A DNA stretch of 64,000 nucleotides from Linum tenue (Eukaryota; Streptophyta; Magnoliopsida; Malpighiales; Linaceae). The notes under the pieces were generated by a model. That model did not search any database. It was given only the letters and a program-made list of their open reading frames with translations, and was not told the origin of the DNA. The stretch spans positions 61,467,703 to 61,531,702 of the forward strand of contig CAMGYJ010000002.1 of NCBI GenBank assembly GCA_946122785.1, given 5' to 3'. The position numbers were made by a program, and so were the translations under genes. Of the stretch, positions 12,064 through 23,179 are shown one piece after another; the stretch's first letter is position 1; each line of letters begins with the position of its first letter.

Positions 12064-14712
12064 TGTTTCCACCTTTCAGGTTGTTTCATAACACAAAGGA
12101 GGGCAAAAAATGCATTAGAAATTTAGAATCCGATATTCATTTTCATTTGAGTACCCAATATTATGTTTCCAATTCCTATCAAAACTAAAATGTTAGGAAT
12201 GAGTATACTCCAAAAGTAAAATTGTTTCCTGGCCTATATAATAAGTTAGATTTAGACAATATCAAAATATTGAGTTTTTTTTTTTGTCATCCCTAATTAG
12301 ATTTGTTAGAATTTATGGACGTAATCAATTAGATTTGTGAGATGTATAGTTTATTTAATTCGCTTACTGATTTTATTCATAAACACCACTTCTAGCTCAT
12401 GATTTTTTTATTCCCTAATTAATACACAAACTCCCTTTTTTTCCTCTTATCGACTCTTGTTAATTTTATAGCCGAAACAAACACAACCCGATATTTGCCA
12501 AAATGAATTAGATAGAAAGCAAGAAGAAGACGTGCATCAGATCAAAGCGGGCGAAGGGAAATTAATAGGCCAGTCAAAATTCAAAAAGGGAACCGAGAAG
12601 AATAATTGTTGGCCTTTTTCAAGGTATAGATAGGTACGTAGAAGATGACCTAAACATTTCCCTTTCTTTTTTTTTCATATTATATAAAAATCCCCAACAC
12701 GGACCAAAGAAAGAAACCAATCCCAGGCCGTTGTCAAGCTATATATACCAGCATAAAGTCCCAACCCAAATTACAGATCCAGGAAAACCAGTCGAGCTAT
12801 ATATACCAGCATGCAACTTGCTTTGTTTGTCCTTCAAACCTATCCTCTTAAACTAAGTACATTGAGATCTTTGGGCACATGATCATCATGCTTTCATCGT
12901 AATTTGTTGTGAATATATGCTAGGAGTGTGTAAGGAAGTGCTAACTACCATGTGCCTGTATAAGATTTAGCATAACTTTTTCCTAACAACTCGAGTTATT
13001 GGGACTAACTGGTTTATGACAGAGTGTAGTTGCACATGACAAATTATGTTAAAGATATGCGTTAACCTGCAAATCAACTGTCAAGAGCCAAAATTAATTA
13101 TGCATGTTTCCAGTGTTGATTAGGGCTATCGACATCAAGTGTCAACATAGACTGCTACCACCATTAGTCGTCAACATTCAATGACAATCTGTGATTGGCA
13201 CAACTGACGAATAATATATGACAGGCCGTCACGCAAACCAACTCAGGTAAATACAAATTATATAATCTCATCTACCATAATCTTAATTCTTAACCTATTA
13301 AAAGTTCGCATCATCTTCATAATCACTCCCTCTATATATATACTAATCAAGTAAAATATATATTCCAGTTAAATGGTCTAAAATAAACGGTATGGATACA
13401 TTTCGAAACAAATAATTTAAAACTGAATCGAGGATGAAGATTATGATTACTGTACGATATTAACTAGTTTGAGTAGACAACAGTTACTAAAATGACATAT
13501 TAACAGAAAATGAAGATGAAAAGAACTTATAATCGACGATGATTTGTGTACCGATATCAATTCCAAATCAGTACACAAAAGTCCTCAAAGAGTTTCTAAA
13601 TGAACCGATTAGAAATCTAACTACATATGATCTTGTACACCATACTTCCTTCCAAGAAAAAAAAAACAAGCACATATTTTGTCCCGTTTCCTAACTGATT
13701 TCGTCCACAATCGGTCATCTTCTTGCGTGAATCCGTAAAATTTTTAGGTTTGTTAGTCCTACCACCTTGACGAACGAACAAGAATTTGTCACCTTTTATG
13801 AAGAAAGACAAAAGCTCCACAACTAAAAGAAAATTTAGTACAAGCAAAAGGAGATTAATCAACGAAAGAGAGAGATGGAGGAACGAATAAAACAGGGGGT
13901 TAATACCTAATCATGAAAGGCTAATTAAAAGGAAAAGTTTGCTATCAATCACCCTTTAAAATTTCCCTACTCTTTTGACGTACATGGTTTTCTTTTCGTT
14001 CTCTTTTTGAATTGGCCATCTTTACAAATGCGACACTCCCATGCAAGTTTGCAATTTTGGTAACTTAGTAAAGAAGAATTAGCTTTCTAAGACAATACGT
14101 TGGGAGGGTGGACCAAAAACCTTCTTGTTGTTTGCAAGATGAGAGTTAAGTTCGCCTTTAATTTTCTGTGCTCACGGTCAAAAGAGAAATATATAAAGGC
14201 GACAATAATTCAAACTCATCACCTTTGCCAACATCTACAGTGCCGATAAGATATACTACTTAACCTCATATGCTTAATCTAGGGATAGCAAAATCTACCA
14301 GATCATTAGAAAAATTTGGACCAAAACATACAGTACAGTTCGGCTCGTACGATAGACCATTAAAAATGGTTTTGGTTCATGATCTGGTTCATGATCTGTA
14401 TTTCCCAATTCAATTTTGCAGTCTGCTTAACTGCTCTCTTCACTCCCCAATGACAGGACTCAGGTATCAATTTTAATTTTGCAAATCTCGTCCCATTTCA
14501 TTTATAAAACCATACTCCCAACGATAAGAGACTAGTGGTATGCATAGATAGGGTGATTCGGATTTAGTCATTTTAATCACTCAGTCCATACACTTTAATT
14601 TTGAAATACTAAATTCAAACTCACTCAAAAAATTTAGAACCTTACGATTTGTTTATAATTCAAAGTTCTTATTCATTATAAGCTAGTACATCCATAAAAT
14701 GTCATATTGCCA
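12064..14712. other. intergenic, AT-rich
   Basis: No gene recognised. A diverged piece of the SINE-like repeat lies at about 12925-13020 ('ctaacaactcgagttattgg'). The duplicated phrase 'gagctatatataccagca' occurs at about 12740 and 12795. Confidence 0.45.
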
Positions 14713-14856
14713 AAATTGTTCTAAAATAATATCAAAGTGGATATCATTTTAAAGAGCACAATTAATCTGATTTATCTGTGCAAAAAAAATTTATTAAATT
14801 TCGACTTAAAACGAGAAAGAAATCGTCCTTTAAAGATTAAAAGGGAAAAGATAAAA
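14713..14856. repeat. left part of repeat X (copy A), split by the outer MULE-like element
   Basis: Matches 22120-22258, including 'aaagtggatatcatttt' and 'gcacaattaatctgat'. The right part of the same copy resumes at 22388-22497. Copy B (inside 21334-22352) shows the two halves joined without the element, which makes it a natural empty-site reference. Confidence 0.75.
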
Positions 14857-15911
14857 GACAAAATACACTTGTATAACCATAACTTTCACTTTTGTGACAA
14901 AAATAGCCATAACTATCCGAAAACACAAAATAACCCAAAAATTGTATGGTAGTGTATTGACAAATCTACCTATTTCCACTAGAAACTTTAAAGGTGTTAG
15001 AACTCCGTCAGTTAAGTTAACATTAGGCTAACTAGGATGTCTAATCATCGCACACGTCATCAACCAGTCATCATATCATTTGCCATGTCATTTTAAGTTA
15101 TAAAACAATTTTGAAATAAAAAAAAATTTCTTCTTCTAATTTCCCCCCTTCCCTGCGAATAGCGAATTGCATTCTCCCCCATCGCACCACTGACCCACCT
15201 ACCATCTCCATTAATAGACTGCAAATAATCCACGGAGCTTTTGTTAGTGACCCCCCGGAGCTCTTGTTAGCGACCCGCCGGAGCTTGGTGACAAAGTGGA
15301 AAGCTGACTGAATCGAGCGGCGACGGAATGAATGAGGACAAGCCCAGAGCTCGAAGTCGAGATTCTTTCGAAAAAACCTAATCCCACTAAGTAACCTAAA
15401 CCCAATCAACACCCCAACTCCCTCTCTCAACTCACATCCAATGGCAACAGCAAGAAGCTAGGGACCGCCATGATTTTGGTAGCAGCGCTGCTGATGTACG
15501 AACCAGTCTTGGCTATGCTCGCTCACACCGTTCCACATCTCGTCTCCATTCTTCGGGTAGTGACTCCACCGACTGCTAGGAGTCCACTGTTCTTCAGGAA
15601 GCTTCACGAGATCGATGAGCTGAAAGTGACCAAGAGGGAAAAGCCAGAGCTTGAGTCTTAGATCTCGGAACACCTCGATAAAACCCAACTACCGTGATGA
15701 GAAGATACAATCAAATAATGCCAAATCCTCGCCTTCATCTGTCGATTTCGTAAGAGGTGGGGGAATCGTCACCGCATAAATCACTTGTTGGAGGAGCTGA
15801 TATTCTCCTGCCATCGCGACGACACTAAGGATTATTTCCCTAAATACAGTGAAAATTAAAAGTAATTCCCACAATACATCACTTTTATAAATATTTCCCA
15901 AAATACCAAAG

Positions 15912-16395
15912 TTTGAACCGGTTCGAGTTTAACAAACTCGAACTAGTAAGCAGATCGATTGTCAAAGGATCGATCCACGTACATCGAGTGAAACAGTCGC
16001 GATTGGCTGGAACAGGACGATGCGGATCGAGTGTAGTAAACTCGATTTGCATGGATCGAGTACAGTACACTCGAACTGGTTGACATGGATCGCTGACATA
16101 AGCAGCGCTCCACCCTAGATCGAGGTAGGGAGAATCGAACTCCACCGTTCGATGGCCAAGTCCGCGATTTAGTGGCGACGCGGATCGAGTGGGGAAAAAT
16201 CGGTGCACGTGGATCGAGCTCCCTGGAATCGATCCAATTGACGCGGATCGATGACGTCAGACCCGCTCCACCGTAGATCGAGTTTGCCAAACTCGATCTG
16301 GCCGTTCGATTAGCCTGCACTCGAACTGTTTTTGACGCGGATGGAAGGCCAAAAAATCGAGGCAGTGGTTCGAGTCCCCTAAACTCGATCCACCT
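15912..16395. repeat. left subterminal array of TCGAGT/ACTCGA dyads
   Basis: Many copies of the half-site (G/A)(T/A)TCGAGT, often paired 5-10 bases later with ACTCGA(T/A)C to form small hairpins. The outermost dyad is a perfect palindrome at 15921-15943 with arms GTTCGAGTTT and AAACTCGAAC. It lies 92 bases from the element end, the same as the outermost dyad on the right. Confidence 0.85.
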
Positions 16396-16409
16396 CAACC
16401 ACCTGCACC

Positions 16410-16416
16410 TATAAAT
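16410..16416 (+). promoter_or_regulatory. TATA box of the PMD gene
   Basis: TATAAAT in a CT-rich context ('cacctataaattccccc'), about 170 bases before the ATG at 16582 and just inside the subterminal array. Distance and context fit a plant core promoter. Confidence 0.6.
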
Positions 16417-16581
16417 TCCCCCTCCCTTTCCACCAAATCCCACACCACTCCATTCTTCTTCCTCTATTCCTCCCACCACTCTTGAAGAAAAAAATATGCT
16501 CTGTGGTTGCGGCTAAGCCCGATCTTCCGCATTAGATTTTTTTTCTTTAGTTTGGTACTTCTATCACTCAAAATTGCCGAG

Positions 16582-17646
16582 ATGGATCCGAGTATTTACG
16601 ATCCTAGATTATACATTCAAGGCGGACCGCGAGAAATCGATTTGTTGGATGAGCAACCTTACCATCGGTCTGAAAGTGTTTGGGCGGCAGATCCGGTAAG
16701 CACTTCCTCATTTACTTTTCTTTTTTTAAATGTGATAGTGTTCTTCTAATTTTTTTTGTATAATAATTAATTTTTTTTTTCTGCAGGAACAACTTGACGT
16801 AATCACCCATCGGTCGCTATCTCGCTTGCCTAAATGGGATGATCGTATCGAGCCCTTCATTGAAAGAGCGCGATTGCTGAGGGTGCGAAAGTTTGTGGGA
16901 TGGAGATGGACAACAACCTTCTTACGGCGATGGTGGAAAGATGGAGAAAAGAAACGCACACATTCCACATTCTAGAGGGAGAGATGACGATTACGTTGAA
17001 GGACGTAGCCATGCTGACAGAGCTTCCTATCGATGGTGATGCAATAATAGAAAGTTCATAGAAACCATTGAATGGTTGGGGCCAATTTATAAGCGAGCGT
17101 TTAGGTATCAACATCCCCGAGGAAGCACAAGAAGGTCGTCGTGTACCACCTCTACAAAAGTCTATGTTATTGATACCTTGGCTAGTGAGGACCGTTGGGG
17201 AATTACCAGAGGATGCCACGGATGCTCAGATAGAGAGGTATGCTCGCATCTACCTTATTTGTTTGGTTGGAGGATTTTTGTTTCCGAACAAGTCTGGTGG
17301 AAATATGCATTGTATGTGGCTTCGAGTTCTTTTGGAAGATTGGGACGAGATTGGGAGAAAAAGTTGGGGATCTGCTTGTTTGGCGATGATATATTCGGAG
17401 TTGTGCAAGTGTACGGATCCGAAAACAAAGCAAGCGGGTGGTCCCATGTTCATCCTCCAACTATGGGTTTGGGAGCACCTTCCTACTTTCGCTCCGATCT
17501 GCCCTGCCAACAGTTGGGGTCCCGATGAGCCACTACGACAATGGGCTTATGGTGCTAGATGGATTGGAGCTATCACGAGTGGCACCTCTCTAGACGGGTA
17601 CCGCCAACATCTTGACCGTCTAGAATTCAACGAGGTAACATTCTAG
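16582..17646 (+). pseudogene. plant mobile domain (PMD / aminotransferase-like) gene in the MULE
   Basis: Exon 1 (16582-16695, 38 residues, phase 0) carries the PMD N-terminal block PYHRSESVWAADP. An intron with GTAAGC donor and CTGCAG acceptor leads to exon 2 at 16787. Exon 2 reads WDDRIEPFIERARLL, shifts frame near 16880-16890, continues with VERWRKETHTFHILEGEM and TLKDVAMLTELPIDGD, then meets an in-frame TAG at 17059-17061. It goes on with ERYARIYLICLVGGFLFPNK, WGSACLAMIYSELCKCTDP and LQLWVWEHLP. This order (HRSE, ETHTFH.GEMT.TL.DV..L.GLPIDG, LWAWERLP) is the PMD signature of Arabidopsis MAIN/MAIL1 and many MULE or gypsy copies. The ORF ends at TAG 17644, just past a likely donor at 17636. 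The domain's C-terminal exons are missing. Confidence 0.88.
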
Positions 17647-17726
17647 CTTATGATTATTTATTTCTAATTTATTTGTTGAAGTTATTTGTCTTAGCCTTAG
17701 CCCATTATTTATTTTTATGATTATAG

Positions 17727-19769
17727 ATGAGATAGGCATTGCACGAAGACCAACATACAAACCATTGAGGCACTCACCCATGTTCGTTGTTGTTATTCCA
17801 TACCTATACCCTTCGTCTTGATGTAACGTCCACCTCTCATAAGGATGAGTTTCTAGCCAATCTGCACCTTCAGAGTGGACCTCCCTTATGCTCTTCATTT
17901 TTTCTACAAACTTTCGAGTCTGAAAAGCAATAGCTACAATAAAGCAAAATAAGGTTAGTAAAGGAGTATACGCATTCAACCAATTGATATAATCACAACA
18001 TCTTATTTGTTCTTACCAGCGTGCCAAACTGCACGTTGTCCATAAGTTCTACCAAAGTGCTTCCCGTAATTGCTTTTGAAATGTCGTATGCACCAGCGCC
18101 ACTTCCACCCTAGCTCCTCGGGCAGGTCGTAGAAAGCATGTCTAATTCCATGGTGTCGATCAGAAAGTATGGCAATGTCCTTCCGTTGAGTGACACGAGT
18201 GTATAGTTGGGGGAAAAACCATGCCCAACTTAAGTTGTTCTCCGATTCGACTATAGCAAAAGCAAGGGGGAAAAGTTGCATACTGCCATCAACACTAGTG
18301 GCAACGAGTAGAGTTCCCTTGTATTTGCCGGTCAGAAAGGTGCCATCAACTTGGATTATTGGCAGACAATGGGTGAAACCATCAATGCATGGTTTGAATG
18401 CCCAAAATAGTCTCTTAAACACGCGTTTAGCACCTCCATAGAAATCTTCGTAACTAGGCACAAAAACAGACCCAGGATTCTTGTCCTCCATTGCAAGAAT
18501 CAAACGAGGCATGTTAGCAAATGACTCTTCCCAATCACCATACACCTCTGCCATAGCTTTTTGCTTCCCATGCCATGCTTTCTTGTAACTGATGGTATAG
18601 CCATGTCGATTCTTCACTTCAGCGATGACACTCTTCACGGTGATCCCAGGTTGTGCCTCAATCAGATGTTTGATTGTTTGTGCAACCTTCCTTGCACTCA
18701 ATTGTCGGTGATCTAGAGAAATCAGTGACGACCTACAAGTGTGGTTGTTGTCTGTCTTACGAATGAGCCAAGCCCCATTTCTTTTAACATATGCCGCCCG
18801 AACATGCCACATGCATCCGTCGCCATGGTTCTCGCAACGAACATGAATTTGTTTCGTGTCAGAAGTGATGACACGATATTGAAAGCTTCTTCCCATAGCA
18901 GTTTCTTTCAATGCATCGACCACCTGTGGCTTTCCTGCAAATGTTTGGCCAACCACAAATCCAGAGTCAGGAGTCCAGATTGGTATAGGAGGGAGGTCAG
19001 GATCGTCGTTGTGAGCATAGAGAGGATGTTGTGGCACCATCGTGTAGTGAGGTGTGGGGGGGCTCAAATTCCCCCTCGTCAACTTCCAGATCTTCACCAT
19101 CTGAACTACTCATTGATTCTAACTCTTCGTCTTCCACGTCGCTTGCTTCGCTAGTGTACGGAGGACTTGGTTTATCCACATATGGATCATTGTTGATGCC
19201 AGATGCTGGTGTAGATGCTTGTCTGGGTGACTGTCTGGGTGCCCTTATGTAATCCCATTTTCCACCCCATACTGGCCAATCCTGTCCGTCATGTTCCACC
19301 AATGGACCAGCTGCAGTTCGATCCTCGTATGTTGGCCATGGTGCATCATGCCGCACCTGAAATCTCCTGAACCGGAAAAACCTCCCGATCCTTCACCTTG
19401 TTCGGTATAACCGCCCCCACCATATTGGCCAACAACTTCTGTCTCGACATACACCTCAGCAGTTGGAAATCTGTTCTCTGCAATAAATCTCACCATCATA
19501 TTAACATCATCATCGTCAGACAAAACTGACCCTTCATATACAAGTGCATAATCCTTGTAAACCGGCATACGGTAAGTCATCTTGCATACTCTTCTCCCTC
19601 CTATGCAACATCGTTCCGCACAAATATGGCTGAGTTCTTGCCAAGTAAATATGCTCTTAATCGGGACAGTACTTGATTCACCATCTTCGTAGTCAATACT
19701 ATCATGAAAATGTGTAATTCGACCATTCCACCGAATCAATAAGTCGAATTTTCGAAAATTTCTACCCAT
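17727..19769 (-). pseudogene. MURA-type transposase of the MULE, frameshifted and 3'-truncated
   Basis: The start at 19769 opens an N-terminal region typical of plant MULE transposases. The frame shifts near 19375, and again at the run of seven G at 19056-19062. The main part (19100-18017) has a zinc-binding region (CENHGDGCMWHVRA, then H.C in NNHTC) and the DDE core: first Asp in IIQVDGTFLTGKYKG, second in AILSDRHHGIRHAF. An intron at 17934-18016 (GTAAGA...TTGTAG, phase-consistent) joins WHA to AIAFQTRKFVEKM. The next exon keeps RYGITTTNMGECLN and AMPISSI, then stops resembling the family at about 17727. The C-terminal zinc knuckle is absent. MULE transposases cut and join element ends in the nucleus. 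Confidence 0.88.
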
Positions 19770-19980
19770 TTCTGCAGTTTATAGAAGCAGCTCATTACAT
19801 ACAGTACAAACAATTCTAAATTAATCCAAAATTCTAATATGCTCATTCAAACAACGTAAGCAGAACTTACCTCCAAAAATTCTCTTCTTTGCTGAGCTAT
19901 GGTGCTCCAGCTGCTGCAGTTTGTGTTTGGAAGAAAGAAGATAGAAAGTAAAAGAGCTGCCAGAATGTGCTAAGTGAGGG

Positions 19981-19989
19981 ATTTTTATC
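19981..19989 (-). promoter_or_regulatory. TATA-like box for the MURA gene
   Basis: The minus strand reads GATAAAAAT about 210 bases before the MURA start codon, at the inner edge of the right subterminal array. Confidence 0.35.
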
Positions 19990-19997
19990 CTCGTAAA

Positions 19998-20524
19998 CTG
20001 ATGCAGTGGTTCGAGTCCAAAACACTCGAACTACACTAGTTCGAGTTCATTAAACTCGATCTACGCTATCCAATAATTTTCCCCTGCACCTTATTCTGGA
20101 GCATGTCGGACCGAAAGCGACGAGACAGAATGATTGAGCAAGTAGTTCGAGTTTAGTATAATCAAACCACACTAGTTCGAGTCCCTAAAACTCGATCTAT
20201 GATAACAAAGAATCTTATCCCTGCAACCCTATCCTGAAGCATGTCGGTGGGCCAGTGGTTCGAGCCTTTTGGAATCGATTTACCTTGTTCGAGTCATAGG
20301 GCATCGATCTAGTGCAGATAAAGATCGGGTGCATTAAAGTCGTTGCACTACATCGAGGTTCTAGCCGTCGATCTAACTAAATCGAGTTGTCCATACTCGA
20401 TCTACTGAGATCGAGTCCTTTGTCATCGATCTACCGAGATCGAGTCTTTTATCATCGATCTATGTTGTTCGAGTTTGTCATCGTCGATCTAGTTTGTAGT
20501 TCGAGTCCCATAAACTCGAACTCT
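19998..20524. repeat. right subterminal array of TCGAGT/ACTCGA dyads
   Basis: The same motif grammar as 15912-16395, here with more regular spacing. Units such as GATCGAGT...CATCGATCTA repeat at about 24-26 bp near 20390-20470. The outermost dyad (20499-20521, arms GTTCGAGT and ACTCGAAC) lies 92 bases from the element end. Confidence 0.85.
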
Positions 20525-21333
20525 TTGAAACTTGGGTAGTTTGGGAAAATTTTATAAAACTTATGTATTCTGGGAATTATGTATAATTTTTACTGTATTC
20601 AGGGAATTCTTCCCGACACTAACTGGGCATTTCTTCTCGCCGCCCGGCAAACTCCCTAGCCAGAACCGATTGCAAGTTCTGGGAAATGGTGCTAGAGGAG
20701 ATGAATGGTTGGGGAGAATTTGAGAAGATTGAGAACGACGCTTGAGAAGATAATGATAAGTAAGATTGAACGCCTCTAGCTTCTTCTCTGAAACCCTGAA
20801 GAGTCGAATCAACTACATTCGTCGGAACTCAAATCAAGGGCAGCAAGTTTGGCCTTCCATGGTGGCGACATCTGAGAGGTTTCGAGCATTTTGGGTTTCT
20901 CAATCGGCTCGTGGCGGCAACCATAGAGGAGGAGATGGCGGAGAGTGGACAAGTGGGAATGAGGTGTTTGTGATGAAAAAGTGGTAGAGAGCGGCAGAGA
21001 GAGTAAGAGAGAGCATCAGTTACAAAGGGAGACCACCATCACCATTGCAGCGGAACATGGGAGGGAAGATCAAGTTCTTAGGGGGTGGGGTGCGGTGGAG
21101 AGATGAGCAAGAAGAGAGAGGTGAGAAAGAATAAAAAATTTAATTAATTTATTTTTATTTTGTTTTCAGTTAATTCCACCTCATATTATTATTGAAAAAT
21201 ATCGTCAACTCAGCATTTTCCGTTAGTCTAGTCATACACTCATACTGTTAGATGACACCATTAAAGAGATGGACGAAATTGGATATTTTGTATTTTCGGA
21301 TAGTTATGGCTATATTTGTCACAAACGTGAAAG

Positions 21334-22352
21334 GGCTCAAGATAGGGTGCATAACCATGGGTTATGCACCCATAAATAACCAAATCTGGACCCTTCATTT
21401 AGAAAATCCAGATCTAAGGATGGAGAATTAAAGACTATTTTTATTTTCATTAGCTTTCTTAATTGACTCATATCTTTTTCGTTTTAACTCGGATTTTAAT
21501 TTTTTTTGCACAGATGGAACGAGTTCACCGTGCTCTACAAAATGAGATCAATTTTCAATAGTTTTTTAGGAAAAAAAAATTTTGGCCTCTCGATACCAAC
21601 TGCATACCATATGGTATCTTCTTCGTTTTTAATTCGTTTTTGAAAACGTTTGCACAGCAGGGATGAGTTCATCATGATCTACTGGATCTACAAATTTCTG
21701 GGTGAACAAATTACAGGACCAAAAAATACCACATAATACCATACAATACCACCCTGGTACCGGGTGGTATTGTATGGTATCTTCTTCGTTTTTAATTCGT
21801 TTTTGAAAACGTTTGCACAGAAGGGACGAGTTCATCATGATCTATTAGATCTACAAATTTCTGGGTGAACAAATTACAGGACCAAAAAATACCACACAAT
21901 ACCATACAATACCACCCTGGTACGGGGTGGTATTGTGTGGTATACAATGTTAAAAGTCGTAAATTACAATTAATATACTTCTACTATCATGTATTCAATC
22001 ATCCTACAGTATTGGTTTGTTCATATCACCATGGTACGTTTTTCAAAACATAGGTATGTTTTTATTTCAATACCAGTCAATACCATATGGTATAGGCTGG
22101 TAAAAAATGGCTCAATTTTTTTTGTTCGAAAAATATATTAAAGTGGATATCATTTTGAAGAGCACAATTAATCTGATCTAACTGTGCAAAAAAAATTAAA
22201 TTTCGACTTAAAATGAGCGAGAAATCATCCGTCAAAGATTAAAAAGGGAAAAATTAAAGGCTTTCCATGAGAGAGAGGATGCTGATGTCATGCTGATGTG
22301 GACGGGTTACTCATGGTTACTCACCATAAGGTTACTGACCTGATCCATTCCC
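21334..22352. mobile_element. repeat X copy B, inserted into the right TIR of the outer element
   Basis: It interrupts the outer element's right terminal repeat. The left side stops at ACGTGAAAG (21325-21333) and the right side restarts after ACGCGAAAG (22353-22361), then continues TTATGGCTATACAAG as in the intact family copy at 27981. This is a 9-bp TSD with one mismatch. Its two ends are not inverted repeats, as in non-TIR (VANDAL-like) MULEs. 'ACGTG' also follows copy A at 22498, so the true TSD could be shorter (GAAAG). It contains a hairpin at 21346-21372 and a 163-bp tandem repeat. No gene. Confidence 0.65.
21613..21945. repeat. two tandem 163-bp units with strong hairpins
   Basis: Units start at 'ggtatcttcttcgttttt' (21613 and 21776). 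Each ends in a palindrome of the type 'ataccatacaataccacc', loop, 'ggtggtattgtatggtat' (about 21736-21780 and 21889-21941). The ORFs here are non-coding artefacts of the palindromes. Confidence 0.85.
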
Positions 22353-22387
22353 ACGCGAAAGTTATGGCTATACAAGTGTATTTTGCC

Positions 22388-22497
22388 AAGATAAAAGGCT
22401 TTCCATGAGAGAGGGATACTGATGCAATGCTGATGTGTATGGGTTACTTATGGTTACTCACCCTAAAATTACTAACCTGATCTGCTCCCCTCTCCCA
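22388..22497. repeat. right part of repeat X (copy A)
   Basis: Matches 22250-22352 of copy B ('aggctttccatgagagag', 'gggttactcatggttactc'). Together with 14713-14856 it forms the target into which the outer element jumped. Confidence 0.75.
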
Positions 22498-23179
22498 CGT
22501 GTTTACGGGGCTGAGCTCGCTGATTTGCTTCCAAAGTTGATCAACTTGCTGCTCAAACTGATATGATGAGACTTGCAATTTTAAAACTTGAGAACAATAA
22601 ACCAAGAATTGAAAATCGTATCAAAGGTTATATATGAAAAGTTAGCAATATAGTATTTTATACTGAAATTGTGCTTTAATTGTGGTTCGGTCATTTCATA
22701 TAGCTCAATACCGCCTACCATTTAGCCTTTGATAAGATTTCAATCGAAACACCAGAATAGTACGATTTTCAATCCTTACAATGAACACTTAAAATCGAAA
22801 ATGGCAAATTCTTGGATGCATACATTCAAAGGTATGATGTACTTTAAAGACCAAAAAATAAAAACAAAAACTTTTGGGAACCCTTTTGATGGTACAATAG
22901 CAAGTAGTCCTCCTTGATATATTACATGCATCCGTTTTCCCCAATTCTCTCCCTCCTTGGCTTGCCCCTCTTTTTGGTCTTTTGCCAATTGCCCTCTGGC
23001 AAGAAAAAAGCTGGAGCCTTTATGAAAGAGACAAACAGATTCTGTTCCTCTTTTTCTTCCCCCAAACCCCAAGAAGGCAGAAAAAATATATATTAAACAA
23101 ACCCCACAAAAAGCAAAAGAAAATATAACCGAAAAGAGGCCAGAAACGCCAATTCCCAGAAACGCCAAAAGCATTCTAA
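22498..23179. other. upstream region of the MYB gene
   Basis: No gene recognised. The 210-codon minus-strand ORF at 22776-23408 antiparallels the MYB leader and has no recognisable domain. Confidence 0.5.

Larger units (their letters stand above)
15829..20613. mobile_element. 4.8-kb MULE carrying PMD and MURA genes
   Basis: Terminal inverted repeats of about 115 bp (15829-15943 and 20499-20613). The left starts GGATTATTTCCCTAAATACA and the inverted right starts GGAAGAATTCCCTGAATACA. Perfect 9-bp TSDs CGACACTAA lie at 15820-15828 and 20614-20622. Inside are a plus-strand PMD gene and a minus-strand MURA transposase that face each other, with dense TCGAGT/ACTCGA arrays next to both ends. Both genes are broken, so this copy could not move itself today. 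The precise ends and TSD show it was inserted by transposition. Confidence 0.93.
14857..22387. mobile_element. outer MULE-like element (family M, copy 1) with nested insertions
   Basis: Left end GACAAAATACACTTGTATA, inverted right end GGCAAAATACACTTGTATA, and perfect 9-bp TSDs AAGATAAAA at 14848-14856 and 22388-22396. A 9-bp TSD with long terminal inverted repeats (about 200 bp) is typical of Mutator-like elements. A second copy of the family is at 26565-28006. Without the two nested insertions this copy is about 1.7 kb. The interior (15100-15828 and 20614-21170) is GC-rich, with short ORFs of no recognised family, possibly captured host sequence. It has no transposase of its own. Confidence 0.9.

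Noticed and set aside
17076..17528. 150-codon plus ORF overlapping the PMD gene
   Set aside because: Wrong frame; the PMD motifs lie in the frame of 17068-17646.
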